DNA from: Paraburkholderia monticola
GTDB lineage: Bacteria; Pseudomonadota; Gammaproteobacteria; Burkholderiales; Burkholderiaceae
Assembly (NCBI RefSeq): GCF_001580545.1
Contig: NZ_LRBG01000038.1
Coordinates: forward strand, 1 to 64,000
Direction: 5' to 3'
DNA: 64,000 nucleotides
Shown one piece after another: positions 16,481 through 24,486 of the stretch. Position 1 is the stretch's first letter. Each line of letters starts with the position of its first letter. A model generated the notes under the pieces. That model made no database searches. It was not told the origin of the DNA and worked only from the letters and a program-made list of their open reading frames with translations. Position numbers and translations under genes: made by a program.

Positions 16481-18394
16481 ATGATCGTCGGTACTGCTGG
16501 GCATATCGACCACGGCAAGACGAGCCTCGTGAAGGCCCTCACCGGCGTCGACACGGACCGGCTCAAGGAAGAAAAAGCGCGCGGCATTTCGATCGAGCTC
16601 GGCTACGCGTACGTGCCGCTCGAGAACGGCGACGTGCTCGGCCTGATCGATGTGCCGGGCCACGAAAAGCTCGTGCATACGATGACCGCGGGCGCGAGCG
16701 GCATCGACTTCGCGCTGCTGGTCATCGCCGCCGACGACGGCGTGATGCCGCAAACGCGCGAGCATCTGGCGATCGTCGAACTGCTCGGCATCCGCCGCGG
16801 CGCGATCGCGTTGACGAAGGTCGATCGCGTCGACGACAAGCGCCTGCGCGAAGTGCGCGACGAAGTGAGCGCGTTCGTCGCCGGCAGCGTGCTGCGTGAC
16901 GCGCCGGTGTTCGATACCGGTGCGACCAGCGAGGGCGATGCGGGTGTCGCCGCGCTCAATGCGCATCTGCGCGAGCAGGCCGCGGCATGGCGCATGAAGC
17001 GCGACGATGGGCTGTTCCGCCTCGCCGTCGATCGGGTGTTCACGCTCGCGGGGCAGGGCACGATCGTCACCGGGACCGTGGTGGCGGGCAGCGTGAGCGT
17101 CGGCGACACGATGCTGCTCGCGCCGAGGAACGAAGCGGTGCGCGTGCGCGGCATCCACGCGCAGAATCGCCCCGCCGAATCCGGCCGCGCCGGCCAGCGC
17201 TGCGCGTTGAATCTGGCGAGCATCGAAAAGAGTGCGATCGAGCGCGGCGACTGGATCGTCGATCCGCGACTGTCGCAAGCGAGCGAGCGGATCGACGTGA
17301 TGTTGACGCTGCTCGCCGACGCGCCGCACGCACTCGAACAATGGGCGCCGCTGCACGTGCATCTCGGCACGCAGCATCAGGTCGCGCACGTCGCGCTGCT
17401 CGACGTCGACACGCTCGCGCCAGGCCAGTGCGCGCGCGTGCAGCTGGTGTTCGAGCGGCCGCTGTGCGCGGTGCCGGGCGATCGCTTCGTCGTACGTAAT
17501 GCGCAGGCCAATCGTACGGTGGGCGGCGGGCACGTGCTCGATCCGTTCGCCCCGGCGCGCAAGCGGCGCTCGCCGGAGCGGCTCGCGTGGCTCGACGCGA
17601 TGCAGACGTTGCTCGACACCGGTTCGCTCGACGCGCTGTTCGCACGGGCGCCGCACGGTTTGTCGCGCGCGTTGCTGGAGCGCCTGACGGGGATGCCGGC
17701 AGCCGCGCTCACATTGCCGGCCGATACCCATACGATCGAACTGCCGGGCCACGATGCGCTGCTGATCGCGGATGCAGCCTGGCGCGCGCTCGCCGAACGG
17801 CTGACGAGTGCGCTCGGGCAATACCACGAGCGCTCGCCCGATGAACTCGGCCCGGACGCGTCGCGTTTGCGGCGCATCGCGGCGCCTCTGGTCGACGAAG
17901 CGCTGTGGCGCGCGCTGGTCGACGCTGCGGCGGCGCGCGGCGAGCTCGTCAAACGCGGACCCTGGCTGCATTTGCCCGGCCACAGCGTGACGCTCGACGC
18001 CGCCGACCAGACGCTTGCCGCGACGCTGCTGCCCGAGATCCAGGCGAGGCGTTTCGATCCGCCGTGGGTGCGCGACCTGGCGAACGCGCACCGTGTGCCC
18101 GAGGAGCGCGTGCGTCAATTGCTGCGCAAGCTCGCGCGCCAGGGCGAGCTGTTCCAGGTCGTGCATGATCTGTTCTATCACCAGCAGGCGATTCGCGAGC
18201 TTGCGGCGATCGCGGCGGCCGAGGCGCAGAAGAACGCGGGCACCGTGGCGGCCGCGCCGTTTCGCGACGCGACCGGACTCGGCAGAAAACGCGCGATCCA
18301 GCTTTTGGAGTTCTTCGACCGGGTTGGGTATACTCGCTTCCACCGTGGCCTGCACCTCATGCGCACGGATAGTCGCTGGCTCGATCTGCCTTGA
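16481..18394 (+). CDS. selB: Selenocysteine-specific elongation factor SelB
   Basis: GTPase that carries Sec-tRNA(Sec) to the ribosome and binds the SECIS hairpin. 637 aa. EF-Tu-like G domain: P-loop GTAGHIDHGKTS (4-15), G3 DVPGHE and G4 TKVD. Domains II-III follow (GQGTIVTGTV), and the C-terminal third holds winged-helix domains that read mRNA (VPEERVRQLLRKLARQGELF; ATGLGRKRAIQLLEFFDRVG). AAGGA precedes the ATG. Its 3' end is 49 bases from selC. Confidence 0.97.
   Translation: MIVGTAGHIDHGKTSLVKALTGVDTDRLKEEKARGISIELGYAYVPLENGDVLGLIDVPGHEKLVHTMTAGASGIDFALLVIAADDGVMPQTREHLAIVELLGIRRGAIALTKVDRVDDKRLREVRDEVSAFVAGSVLRDAPVFDTGATSEGDAGVAALNAHLREQAAAWRMKRDDGLFRLAVDRVFTLAGQGTIVTGTVVAGSVSVGDTMLLAPRNEAVRVRGIHAQNRPAESGRAGQRCALNLASIEKSAIERGDWIVDPRLSQASERIDVMLTLLADAPHALEQWAPLHVHLGTQHQVAHVALLDVDTLAPGQCARVQLVFERPLCAVPGDRFVVRNAQANRTVGGGHVLDPFAPARKRRSPERLAWLDAMQTLLDTGSLDALFARAPHGLSRALLERLTGMPAAALTLPADTHTIELPGHDALLIADAAWRALAERLTSALGQYHERSPDELGPDASRLRRIAAPLVDEALWRALVDAAAARGELVKRGPWLHLPGHSVTLDAADQTLAATLLPEIQARRFDPPWVRDLANAHRVPEERVRQLLRKLARQGELFQVVHDLFYHQQAIRELAAIAAAEAQKNAGTVAAAPFRDATGLGRKRAIQLLEFFDRVGYTRFHRGLHLMRTDSRWLDLP
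18305..18334 (+). promoter_or_regulatory. Possible selC promoter inside selB
   Basis: TTGGAG (18305-18310), an 18-base spacer and TATACT (18329-18334) with a preceding TGGG resemble a sigma-70 promoter about 110 bases upstream of selC. Low confidence because it lies in coding sequence and selC may simply be co-transcribed with selB. Confidence 0.3.
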
Positions 18395-18443
18395 TCGGGC
18401 TGGCGGACTTTTTCGATCGGCCACGCGTCATTCAATCACCGTA

Positions 18444-18539
18444 GGAAGGCATTCGTATCCGGTGGTGCGGCTGGGCTTCAAACCCAGTTGAGGGCGTCAG
18501 ACGCTCTCGGGTAGGTTCGACTCCTGCTGCCTTCCGCCA
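18444..18539 (+). tRNA. selC: tRNA-Sec (UCA)
   Basis: 96 bases, longer than ordinary tRNAs, with the 8-bp acceptor stem GGAAGGCA/TGCCTTCC typical of bacterial tRNA-Sec. The anticodon loop in GGGCTTCAAACCC gives anticodon TCA, reading UGA. The variable arm is long (GAGGGCGTCAGACGCTCTC) and CCA is encoded. It lies directly after selB, as part of selA-selB-selC. Confidence 0.97.
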
Positions 18540-18573
18540 CGAGGAAAATCGCGTAGCGAGGTTGAGCTGCGTG

Positions 18574-18593
18574 GAGTTCAGCAATTAATGTCG
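18574..18593 (+). repeat. Left 20-bp inverted repeat
   Basis: GAGTTCAGCAATTAATGTCG, paired with the inverse copy at 22416-22435 (two mismatches). Three bases inside it begins GCGACAGGAATTGG, which recurs directly at 22327-22340. Confidence 0.7.
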
Positions 18594-18596
18594 TTT

Positions 18597-18610
18597 GCGA
18601 CAGGAATTGG
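18597..18610 (+). repeat. 14-bp direct repeat, copy 1
   Basis: GCGACAGGAATTGG occurs here and at 22327-22340 in the same orientation, near the two ends of the low-GC segment. Confidence 0.65.
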
Positions 18611-18951
18611 TTGCTTTCAGCTGGCCCGATTTTTCACCAATTGGTTTTCTTGATTTTCGTCGAGTCTCCCGCTCGATAGGTTTGCAAGTGACAATGCTTT
18701 CCTATGGAACTTGCGAAATTCAAAAACGTCTTTTTCCTCCGATATGCCGAGACATCCGCGCTTGAACTTTTTCCTGCGTTGGCCTTATGTCTTTCAGGAG
18801 CAGTTCTTGAAAGCGCTTCAAGTATTCGCTGAAGCGCCTCTCTTCACGAGCCAACATTTTGCTATGTCGCAACCAAATGCGCGGATCGCACTTGCTCCTT
18901 ACGAGCCTTTGTACTCGGATGATTGGCAAGGTTGGTGCCATCAATACGAGA

Positions 18952-19129
18952 GAATCCGGGGAGCCACAACGTATACCGTTTGTATTTAGGCGTTGCACGT
19001 AGGACCTGCTCCAGTGCTGCAATCCGTCTGCCGACCGTCGCCTGATCGAGATTTGAGCGTCCTGGCCGCTCCGCGAAGCGTTTTTTCGCACTCCACCGCG
19101 AGAAACACTCGCGCGTCATCCCAGTTCAT
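18952..19129 (-). pseudogene. LysR-family regulator, N-terminal remnant with frameshift
   Basis: From ATG at 19129 the frame reads MNWDDARVFLAV, then LRGAARTLK. The reading must shift frame to continue DQATVGRRIAALEQVL, which together is the helix-turn-helix region of a LysR regulator. Beyond that, YTL is all that remains of the expected LFKRTPDGYTLTPAG, so small deletions have also occurred. The effector domain is absent. It is divergent from a quinone oxidoreductase remnant, a common original pairing. Confidence 0.75.
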
Positions 19130-19280
19130 CGTGCCATCCTCCTGATGCAAATTTGCATCCCCCAGTGTGAATAATGCTTCGCGCGTTCATCGATGTCGAA
19201 GCCTACACTGCACCCCAGAGTTCCTCGTTCAATGATAGGCCCGGATCAATCGAGCCTCATCCATAGAAAGAGTGGTATCC

Positions 19281-19454
19281 ATGTCTGCTTCAACTTTTCG
19301 TGCGCCGTCATCCATGACGGCCGTTGAGATCAAACAGCCCGGCGGTCCTGAGGTCCTCGTGCCGACTACGCGTCCGGTGCCGATGCCCGCCGCCGATCAG
19401 GTTCTGATTCGCATCAAGGGGCCGGCGAAGGATCTCAATCTCGTGATGGCATGA
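19281..19454 (+). pseudogene. NAD(P)H:quinone oxidoreductase (zinc-type ADH family), N-terminal fragment
   Basis: 57 codons. The segment MTAVEIKQPGGPEVLV followed by PVPMPAADQVLIRI is the start of a QorA-like medium-chain dehydrogenase. The frame then runs into unrelated residues (GPAKDLNLVMA) and stops. The remaining roughly 260 residues, including the NADPH domain, are missing. The upstream arrangement suggests it was once controlled by the adjacent LysR gene. Confidence 0.7.
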
Positions 19455-19600
19455 ATATGCTGAGGGCGGCGTAGCAGTACGTCTCGACGATGGATCGCAC
19501 TGATATCCGCGGGTTGGCTGCCGCATTAAAGAGGTCCGCCCCATGAGCCTGCCGCTATCTAAAGCCGCAAATCGGATGACGTCCGTTGCATGGTCCGCTC

Positions 19601-19768
19601 GCGGGTTACTCGGGCGCCTTCGAGCAAATTACTGGACCGAAAAAATGGGTTGTCTTTACAGGTGGTCATTAGGACCTTTATTCGTCCCAGCTCCTACCTG
19701 CTGCTGAAGCCGCAAAAGACTGGTTTACTCATCTGGGGGCTAAACATGACGCCCCTCGATCGTCATGA
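19601..19768 (+). pseudogene. Alpha/beta-hydrolase C-terminal remnant with internal stop
   Basis: The frame reads AGYSGAFEQITGPKKWVVFTGGH, a TAG at 19670-19672, then DLYSSQLLPAAEAAKDWFTHLG. The pattern ITGPK, xxFxGGHxDLY resembles the last strand and catalytic His region of alpha/beta hydrolases with their C-terminal helix. No start or N-terminal half is present. The two halves flank the stop in the same frame, so a point mutation in an already truncated gene is likely. Confidence 0.55.
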
Positions 19769-19859
19769 AATTCTTAAAGGAACGATAGTCGCGCTCGTTG
19801 ATGTTTCCGCCGTACTTACTCAAACCTTGCCAACACAAGTTCAAACTAAGGAAAAAATC

Positions 19860-20672
19860 ATGTCGGATTCAACTGCCCAAACTACACCTGTTCAAACCGT
19901 GACGATTGAACGCCAGGGAGCTATTGTACTCATCGGTATCAATCGACCCAGCGCGCAAAATCGAATTGATCCAGCTACTTATATTCAATTGGCAAAAGCC
20001 TACCACGCCTACGAGGAAGATTCGTCGTTGCTTGCAGCCGTCCTGTTTGGTCATGGCGATCATTTCTCGGCCGGCCTGGATGCTGACGCGTTTGCCCCAG
20101 CCTTGACTTCGGGTCAGTTCAATCCATTCTTGCCAGGGTTGATCAATCCGTTGCAGACAAGCAAACCGAGATTGACGAAGCCGGTGATCACGGTCGCGCA
20201 TGGGAATACCTTTTTTATGGGGCATGAGTTGTTCCTGGCTGCAGACATTCGTGTAGCAGCGGCCAATGCCGTGTTTTCTCAAGGTGAGACACAACGCGCA
20301 CTATTCCCAGGCGGCGGAGCCACTATCCGATTTGTGCGCGAGGTGGGATGGGCGCAGGCTATGCGTTACATGTTAACCGGCGACAATTGGACCGCTGAAG
20401 AAGCACGTGGAATGCGTTTGGTCCACGATATTTCTGCGACACCGGAATCTGCGCTCGAACTTGGTATTCAGTTGGCGAAGAAAATCGCTGCCGCCGCACC
20501 ACTAGGGACAAAAGCCACCTTGGCATCTGCGCATCAATTCATTGACGAAGGTGAAGAGAAAGCGTTCGCCGCGTTGTTACCCGACTTCGTTGGACTGATG
20601 AAAACCGAAGACTTTCAGGAACGTGTTCGAGCGTTGAAAGAACAACGACCACCTGTTTACGTGGGTCGATAA
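19860..20672 (+). CDS. Enoyl-CoA hydratase/isomerase family protein
   Basis: 270 aa. The ATG at 19860 follows AAGGA and gives MSDSTAQTTPVQTVTIERQG; the frame is open further upstream but that part overlaps hydrolase debris. Crotonase fold signatures: oxyanion-hole GHGDHFSAGLD, then HGNTFFMGHELFLAAD with the first catalytic Glu (GHE) and QGETQRALFPGGGA with the second Glu. Both hydratase glutamates are therefore retained. Codon use is more AT-rich (many ATT, TTG and GAA codons) than in neighbouring regions, fitting acquisition. It lies upstream of the alpha/beta hydrolase gene with a 183-base gap. Substrate unknown. Confidence 0.85.
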   Translation: MSDSTAQTTPVQTVTIERQGAIVLIGINRPSAQNRIDPATYIQLAKAYHAYEEDSSLLAAVLFGHGDHFSAGLDADAFAPALTSGQFNPFLPGLINPLQTSKPRLTKPVITVAHGNTFFMGHELFLAADIRVAAANAVFSQGETQRALFPGGGATIRFVREVGWAQAMRYMLTGDNWTAEEARGMRLVHDISATPESALELGIQLAKKIAAAAPLGTKATLASAHQFIDEGEEKAFAALLPDFVGLMKTEDFQERVRALKEQRPPVYVGR

Positions 20673-20855
20673 ATTGATGGCCAGCCTGGCTTGAGGCTAG
20701 CCTCAACAGAAAGGCTGCCGGTGCGTTATCAGGTCATTGTTGGCTTCGATCGCCGCGGCATCTGCTTCGATGAATACAACGTTGGAAGTGCTGCGGCCGC
20801 TGAACGGTTTGATCGTCATCTGTCGAAGATTTCACAGCAAAAAAATGGAGTGAAT

Positions 20856-21764
20856 ATGGCTACGAAAAGAGAATACCCGCCTCTGGTGATGCCGCCCAAC
20901 ATCACCCGCACCGAAGTGACCATCTGGTTCAATGGCGTGGGCCTGGACGCAGATGTGTACTGCCCCTCCAGTGCGACGGATGATGCCAAACTGCCAGCAG
21001 TGGTGCTGACCCATGGGGTCGGCGGTGAGAAGGGCACTGCCGAGCGCTACGCTGCCAAGTTCTGCGCGGAGGGCATGATCTGTTTGACTTTTACCCATGC
21101 GGGTTGGTTTGGATCTGGAGCCCAACCAGTTGTTCACACTCTTGACGGCGGAATGGAGACAGTCAGCTACATTCGCGACGTGATCGATCCTTCCCAGTGG
21201 GTGCAAGCATGCCTTTGCGCTATCGACTACATTGAGGGCCAGCCGAATGTGGACCCAGAGCGCATCGGCCTGTGGGGAACCAGTTTTGGTGGCGGGATTG
21301 CGGCCATCTGCGCCAGCATGGATGCGCGCGTCAAAGTGCTCGCTATACAAGTGCCTTTCATGGCGCCGCCGGAGGGCCCCATGAAGCAGTTGGCTAAGCG
21401 TCGTGCCATTGAGCAGGCGCGAGGCCTCGTTCCATACATGCCGCCACTGACCGATGCCTCTCCAGGTAACGAGGGGATATTGCAGTTGAGCAAGTTTCGG
21501 CAATTCAACCCCTTGCGTGCATTAAAGGAATTTAGTGGCCCGGTACTGATCGTGGATGCGGGGAACGAGGAGCTGTTTGACACTCGGCTCAACGGTGGTA
21601 AGGCGGCCGACATGTTGCGAGCGGACGTCAACCGCAATGTTGCTTACCACGTGATTGATGGCATCGACCACTATGGCATCTATTTCGATGGCTACGCGCA
21701 GGGAAGCGAATTGCAGTTGAGCTGGTTCAAAACCCATCTTCAAGCGCACATGGCCGGTCTTTGA
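20856..21764 (+). CDS. Alpha/beta hydrolase (dienelactone-hydrolase-like)
   Basis: 302 aa from ATG at 20856, preceded by GGAG; an upstream in-frame start at 20691 would add residues without family character. The oxyanion region is LTHGVGGEKG, the nucleophile elbow GTSFGGG (Ser in WGTSFGGGI), the acid probably in VLIVDAGNEELFD, and the His in IDGIDHYGIYFD. No signal peptide, so cytoplasmic. Composition is lower in GC than the core genome. It may act with the preceding crotonase on a CoA ester or lactone, but that is only a neighbour argument. Confidence 0.83.
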   Translation: MATKREYPPLVMPPNITRTEVTIWFNGVGLDADVYCPSSATDDAKLPAVVLTHGVGGEKGTAERYAAKFCAEGMICLTFTHAGWFGSGAQPVVHTLDGGMETVSYIRDVIDPSQWVQACLCAIDYIEGQPNVDPERIGLWGTSFGGGIAAICASMDARVKVLAIQVPFMAPPEGPMKQLAKRRAIEQARGLVPYMPPLTDASPGNEGILQLSKFRQFNPLRALKEFSGPVLIVDAGNEELFDTRLNGGKAADMLRADVNRNVAYHVIDGIDHYGIYFDGYAQGSELQLSWFKTHLQAHMAGL

Positions 21765-21768
21765 ACAT

Positions 21769-21885
21769 GAGGGTAATACGCGGGCCAGATATCTGGACCC
21801 GAGCAATCCGAAGAGCTCAAAGAAAGTCTTCTATTCCGCCAATATGCTGCAACTGCTGGACAAGCACTACACAAAAAAGAAGTAG
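21769..21885 (+). pseudogene. Unidentified C-terminal gene fragment
   Basis: A 38-codon frame directly after the hydrolase stop ends at TAG 21883-21885 and contains ARYLDPSNPKSSKKVFYSAN then MLQLLDKHYTKKK. The hydrophilic, Lys-rich end looks like a genuine protein C-terminus, but there is no start codon or ribosome binding site. Family not recognised. Confidence 0.4.
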
Positions 21886-22326
21886 CACTCGGTCACTCGT
21901 GTCCGTCGCAGCCGATGATTGCATCTTCTACGCGAGGCGGGGAACGGTATAGATCAGATGCTTATCCGGTTGGACGCGAGTCTGGCGGCAGCAACCCCTT
22001 AAGTTGACACTCTCTGACCGGCAGAAAGCACCGCCGAAAGGTACTCGTAGGATTCATAGTACGGGCCAGAAGGGACCGTTCGCTCATGATTCGCGAACGA
22101 ACGATTGCCGCAGATTTTGGGGCGCTCGGTTTGAATGTCGTTGAAGGCCAGACGGATGGCCCCATGAGAAACAAATTGCGAGAGCCGACATCCAGCGATG
22201 AGAGGATTGCGGCTCGCCACCGTTCGAGGCGTAGCTGTCAGTAATGATGGGGCGTAGCCACCCACGAAGCCCGGTAGATGTGTAAAAGGGGCGGATCGTC
22301 GATTTTTTAAGCTCCGGTGTATCAAA

Positions 22327-22340
22327 GCGACAGGAATTGG
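22327..22340 (+). repeat. 14-bp direct repeat, copy 2
   Basis: GCGACAGGAATTGG, identical to 18597-18610 and in the same orientation. Confidence 0.65.
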
Positions 22341-22415
22341 GTGTCTTTGCCGGCTTTGAGTCCTTCGGGCGACCAATTTCGCGGCTGAGAACAACGAGAA
22401 TTGGTTGTTAAACCG

Positions 22416-22435
22416 CGACATTAATCGATGAACTC
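22416..22435 (-). repeat. Right 20-bp inverted repeat
   Basis: The minus strand reads GAGTTCATCGATTAATGTCG, matching 18574-18593 at 18 of 20 bases. Confidence 0.7.
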
Positions 22436-22585
22436 TACAAACTGCTCCTGCTGTCGGCGAGCACAGCGTATGCCTCGTGCAGACCCTGAAAGAGGCTGGT
22501 CGCCTATCGCGCGTCGCGCCGGCGATCATCCATCGTTTCCGACACGCCCGGGATGTTCAATCAGAGGGGCTACGCGGCGAAGTCA

Positions 22586-22602
22586 CCCCTAATAACGGGG
22601 GG
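22586..22602. promoter_or_regulatory. C4/G4 inverted repeat, candidate LAL operator
   Basis: CCCCTAATAACGGGGGG, 130 bases upstream of the acyl-CoA synthetase start at 22732. First of a family of similar sites in promoter regions up to 62.3 kb. Confidence 0.5.
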
Positions 22603-22731
22603 AGAATGAATTGCCCCGATCGCGTACCGTGGCTTACTCTGCATTCGAGCAATGGCCATTGAAAATAGCGATGGCGTAGCGAGCGGATTCACGGAGCATT
22701 GCCGATCCGCAATAAATACCTGGAGACAGAA

Positions 22732-24429
22732 ATGAGCGGTACGAATTCGGGCAGTCTCGTTCATCGCTTCCTGCATTGGGAGCGCGTACAGCCGGATGCA
22801 CCCTGGCTGACTGAGCCGATGTCGGACGGGAGGGTGATCGACTACAGCTGGGCTGAGGTCGGCAATCAGGCCCGGCGCATGGCGACGTATTTGCGGTCGC
22901 TGCAGTTGCCGCCGCACAGTGCGATCTCGATCGTCGGGAAGAACAGCGCGCACTGGATCATCGCGGATCTGGCGATCTGGCTGGCGGGGCACGTTTCCGT
23001 GCCGCTTTACCCAACCATGAGCGCGGACACCGCGCAGTACATCTTCGGGCATTGCGACGTTCGGCTGGTTTTCGTCGGCAAGCTCGACGGATGGAACGAA
23101 ATCCGCAAGGTCGTGCCGCCGCATACGCTAACGATCGGCTTGCCGATGTCGCCTGTGCCCGAGGCGCTGCAATGGGACGATATCGTCGCAAATGCGGCCC
23201 CGTTGCAGGATGTTCACCTGCCGGCACCCGAAGCACTGGCCACCATCATCTACACCTCGGGTAGCACCGGCCGCCCGAAAGGTGTCATGCACAGTTTCGC
23301 GTCGATTTTCGCCTACGCAACGCAAGCCGGGGAATTCTGCGGGTTCACCCCGGCCGACCGCGTACTGTCCTATTTACCGCTCGCGCACACGGCCGAGCGG
23401 TCCTTCGTCGAGTCGAATTCTCTTTGTCACGGTTTCCGGGTTTTCTTCAACGACAGCCTTGCCACGTTTGCCCAGGACCTGCAGCGCGCCCGGCCCACGG
23501 TATTCATTTCGATGCCGCGGCTTTGGACCAGGTTTTATCAAGGCGTCTGCGCGAAGTTGCCTGAAAACCAGCAGGCATTGCTTCACACGGCGGCGCCGGA
23601 AGCCGACGCCATTAAACAGCAGATTCTCAAGATGCTTGGGCTCGACGCGACAAGGCTCGCGTTCACCGGATCCGCGCCGCTGCCCGAGGAAATCATCAAT
23701 TGGTATCGCATGCTCGGCCTGGAGTTGCTGGACGTATACGGCATGACAGAGAACTTTTCGTATTCGCACTATAGCCGGCCTGGGCTCGTGCGGCTCGGCT
23801 ACTCCGGTCAGGCCATGCCCGGCGTCGAATGCCGGATTGCCGGGAACGGAGAGATTCTGCTCAAGGCGCCGACGATGATGCTGGGCTACTACAAGCAGCC
23901 CGAGCTGACCGCGCAAAGCATGACTGAAGACGGGTTTTTCAAAACCGGCGATTGCGGCGAACTCGACGAGATCGGCCGGCTGAGAATTACGGGGCGGGTC
24001 AAGGAAATCTTCAAGACCAGCAAGGGAAAATATGTGGCCCCCACGCCGATCGAGAATAAGTTGAGCCATCCGAAAGTGGAGGCCACGTGCGTGACCGGCC
24101 CGGGGCTTGTGCAGCCGTTCGCATTGTTGATGATGTCGGCCGCTGCAAGAGACGAGCTTCGGGACGCGACTGCGCATGAGGCGTTGCGAGCGGAATTGCA
24201 GAACGTGCTCGATAGCGTCAATGCCACGCTCGAAGATCACGAGAAGCTTGCCTGCGTCGTCGTCGTCAAAGATGCCTGGACCGCCGACAACGGCTTTCTC
24301 ACGCCGACCATGAAGATCAGGCGCAGCGTGATCGAGGATCATTACCTGCCGATGGCCCGTATGTGGATCGGGCTTGGACAGCCGGTCATTCTCGAAGCGC
24401 AGGTTGCCGGGACGCGGCAAGATGAGTAG
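22732..24429 (+). CDS. Long-chain acyl-CoA synthetase (AMP-binding)
   Basis: 565 aa. Activates a carboxylic acid to its CoA thioester via an acyl-adenylate. The start at 22732 follows GGAGA; an upstream ATG at 22699 lacks a site. Motifs: P-loop-like YTSGSTGRPKGVMH, VYGMTENF (A5), the KTGDCGELDEIGRLRITGR region (A7-A8), and a late Lys in TPTMKIRRS in place of the usual C-terminal catalytic Lys context. Overall layout is that of FACS family members for long or branched acids. It is the first gene of the catabolic cluster and its promoter carries the C4/G4 repeat. Confidence 0.92.
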   Translation: MSGTNSGSLVHRFLHWERVQPDAPWLTEPMSDGRVIDYSWAEVGNQARRMATYLRSLQLPPHSAISIVGKNSAHWIIADLAIWLAGHVSVPLYPTMSADTAQYIFGHCDVRLVFVGKLDGWNEIRKVVPPHTLTIGLPMSPVPEALQWDDIVANAAPLQDVHLPAPEALATIIYTSGSTGRPKGVMHSFASIFAYATQAGEFCGFTPADRVLSYLPLAHTAERSFVESNSLCHGFRVFFNDSLATFAQDLQRARPTVFISMPRLWTRFYQGVCAKLPENQQALLHTAAPEADAIKQQILKMLGLDATRLAFTGSAPLPEEIINWYRMLGLELLDVYGMTENFSYSHYSRPGLVRLGYSGQAMPGVECRIAGNGEILLKAPTMMLGYYKQPELTAQSMTEDGFFKTGDCGELDEIGRLRITGRVKEIFKTSKGKYVAPTPIENKLSHPKVEATCVTGPGLVQPFALLMMSAAARDELRDATAHEALRAELQNVLDSVNATLEDHEKLACVVVVKDAWTADNGFLTPTMKIRRSVIEDHYLPMARMWIGLGQPVILEAQVAGTRQDE

Positions 24430-24486
24430 GGGCGCGTCGAGTCACGCCATCGCCGGGTCTCATGCGGACACGCATACACCGCAGAC

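Larger units (their letters stand above)
18540..18951. other. Low-GC junction after selC
   Basis: Composition drops abruptly after the tRNA. The stretch contains the left inverted repeat (18574-18593) and the first GCGACAGGAATTGG copy (18597-18610). Short open frames on both strands do not resemble a recognisable family. I see no integrase and no second copy of the selC 3' end. It is probably decayed mobile or transferred DNA. Confidence 0.5.
18574..22435. mobile_element. Putative decayed mobile segment bounded by 20-bp inverted repeats
   Basis: GAGTTCAGCAATTAATGTCG (18574-18593) recurs in inverse orientation at 22416-22435 (complement GAGTTCATCGATTAATGTCG), 18 of 20 identical. The enclosed 3.9 kb is visibly lower in GC than both flanks, contains at least three gene remnants and two intact genes, and sits just downstream of selC, a known island insertion target in other bacteria. 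No transposase or integrase was recognised. The mobile origin is inferred from the repeats, composition and debris. Confidence 0.45.
21886..22731. other. Degenerate region and promoter of the acyl-CoA synthetase gene
   Basis: About 850 bases without a convincing intact gene. The long minus-strand frame at 21999-22529 has a random-looking translation. The stretch contains the second GCGACAGGAATTGG copy (22327-22340), the right inverted repeat (22416-22435), and a C4/G6 inverted repeat at 22586-22602 upstream of the synthetase gene. Confidence 0.5.

Noticed and set aside
18444..18539. Typical tRNA-targeted integrative island with attL/attR at selC
   Set aside because: I found no integrase and no second copy of the selC 3' end in the window, so only a repeat-bounded segment is claimed.
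21999..22529. 176-aa minus-strand open frame as a gene
   Set aside because: The translation is random-like, there is no ribosome binding site, and it overlaps the repeat-containing degenerate stretch.
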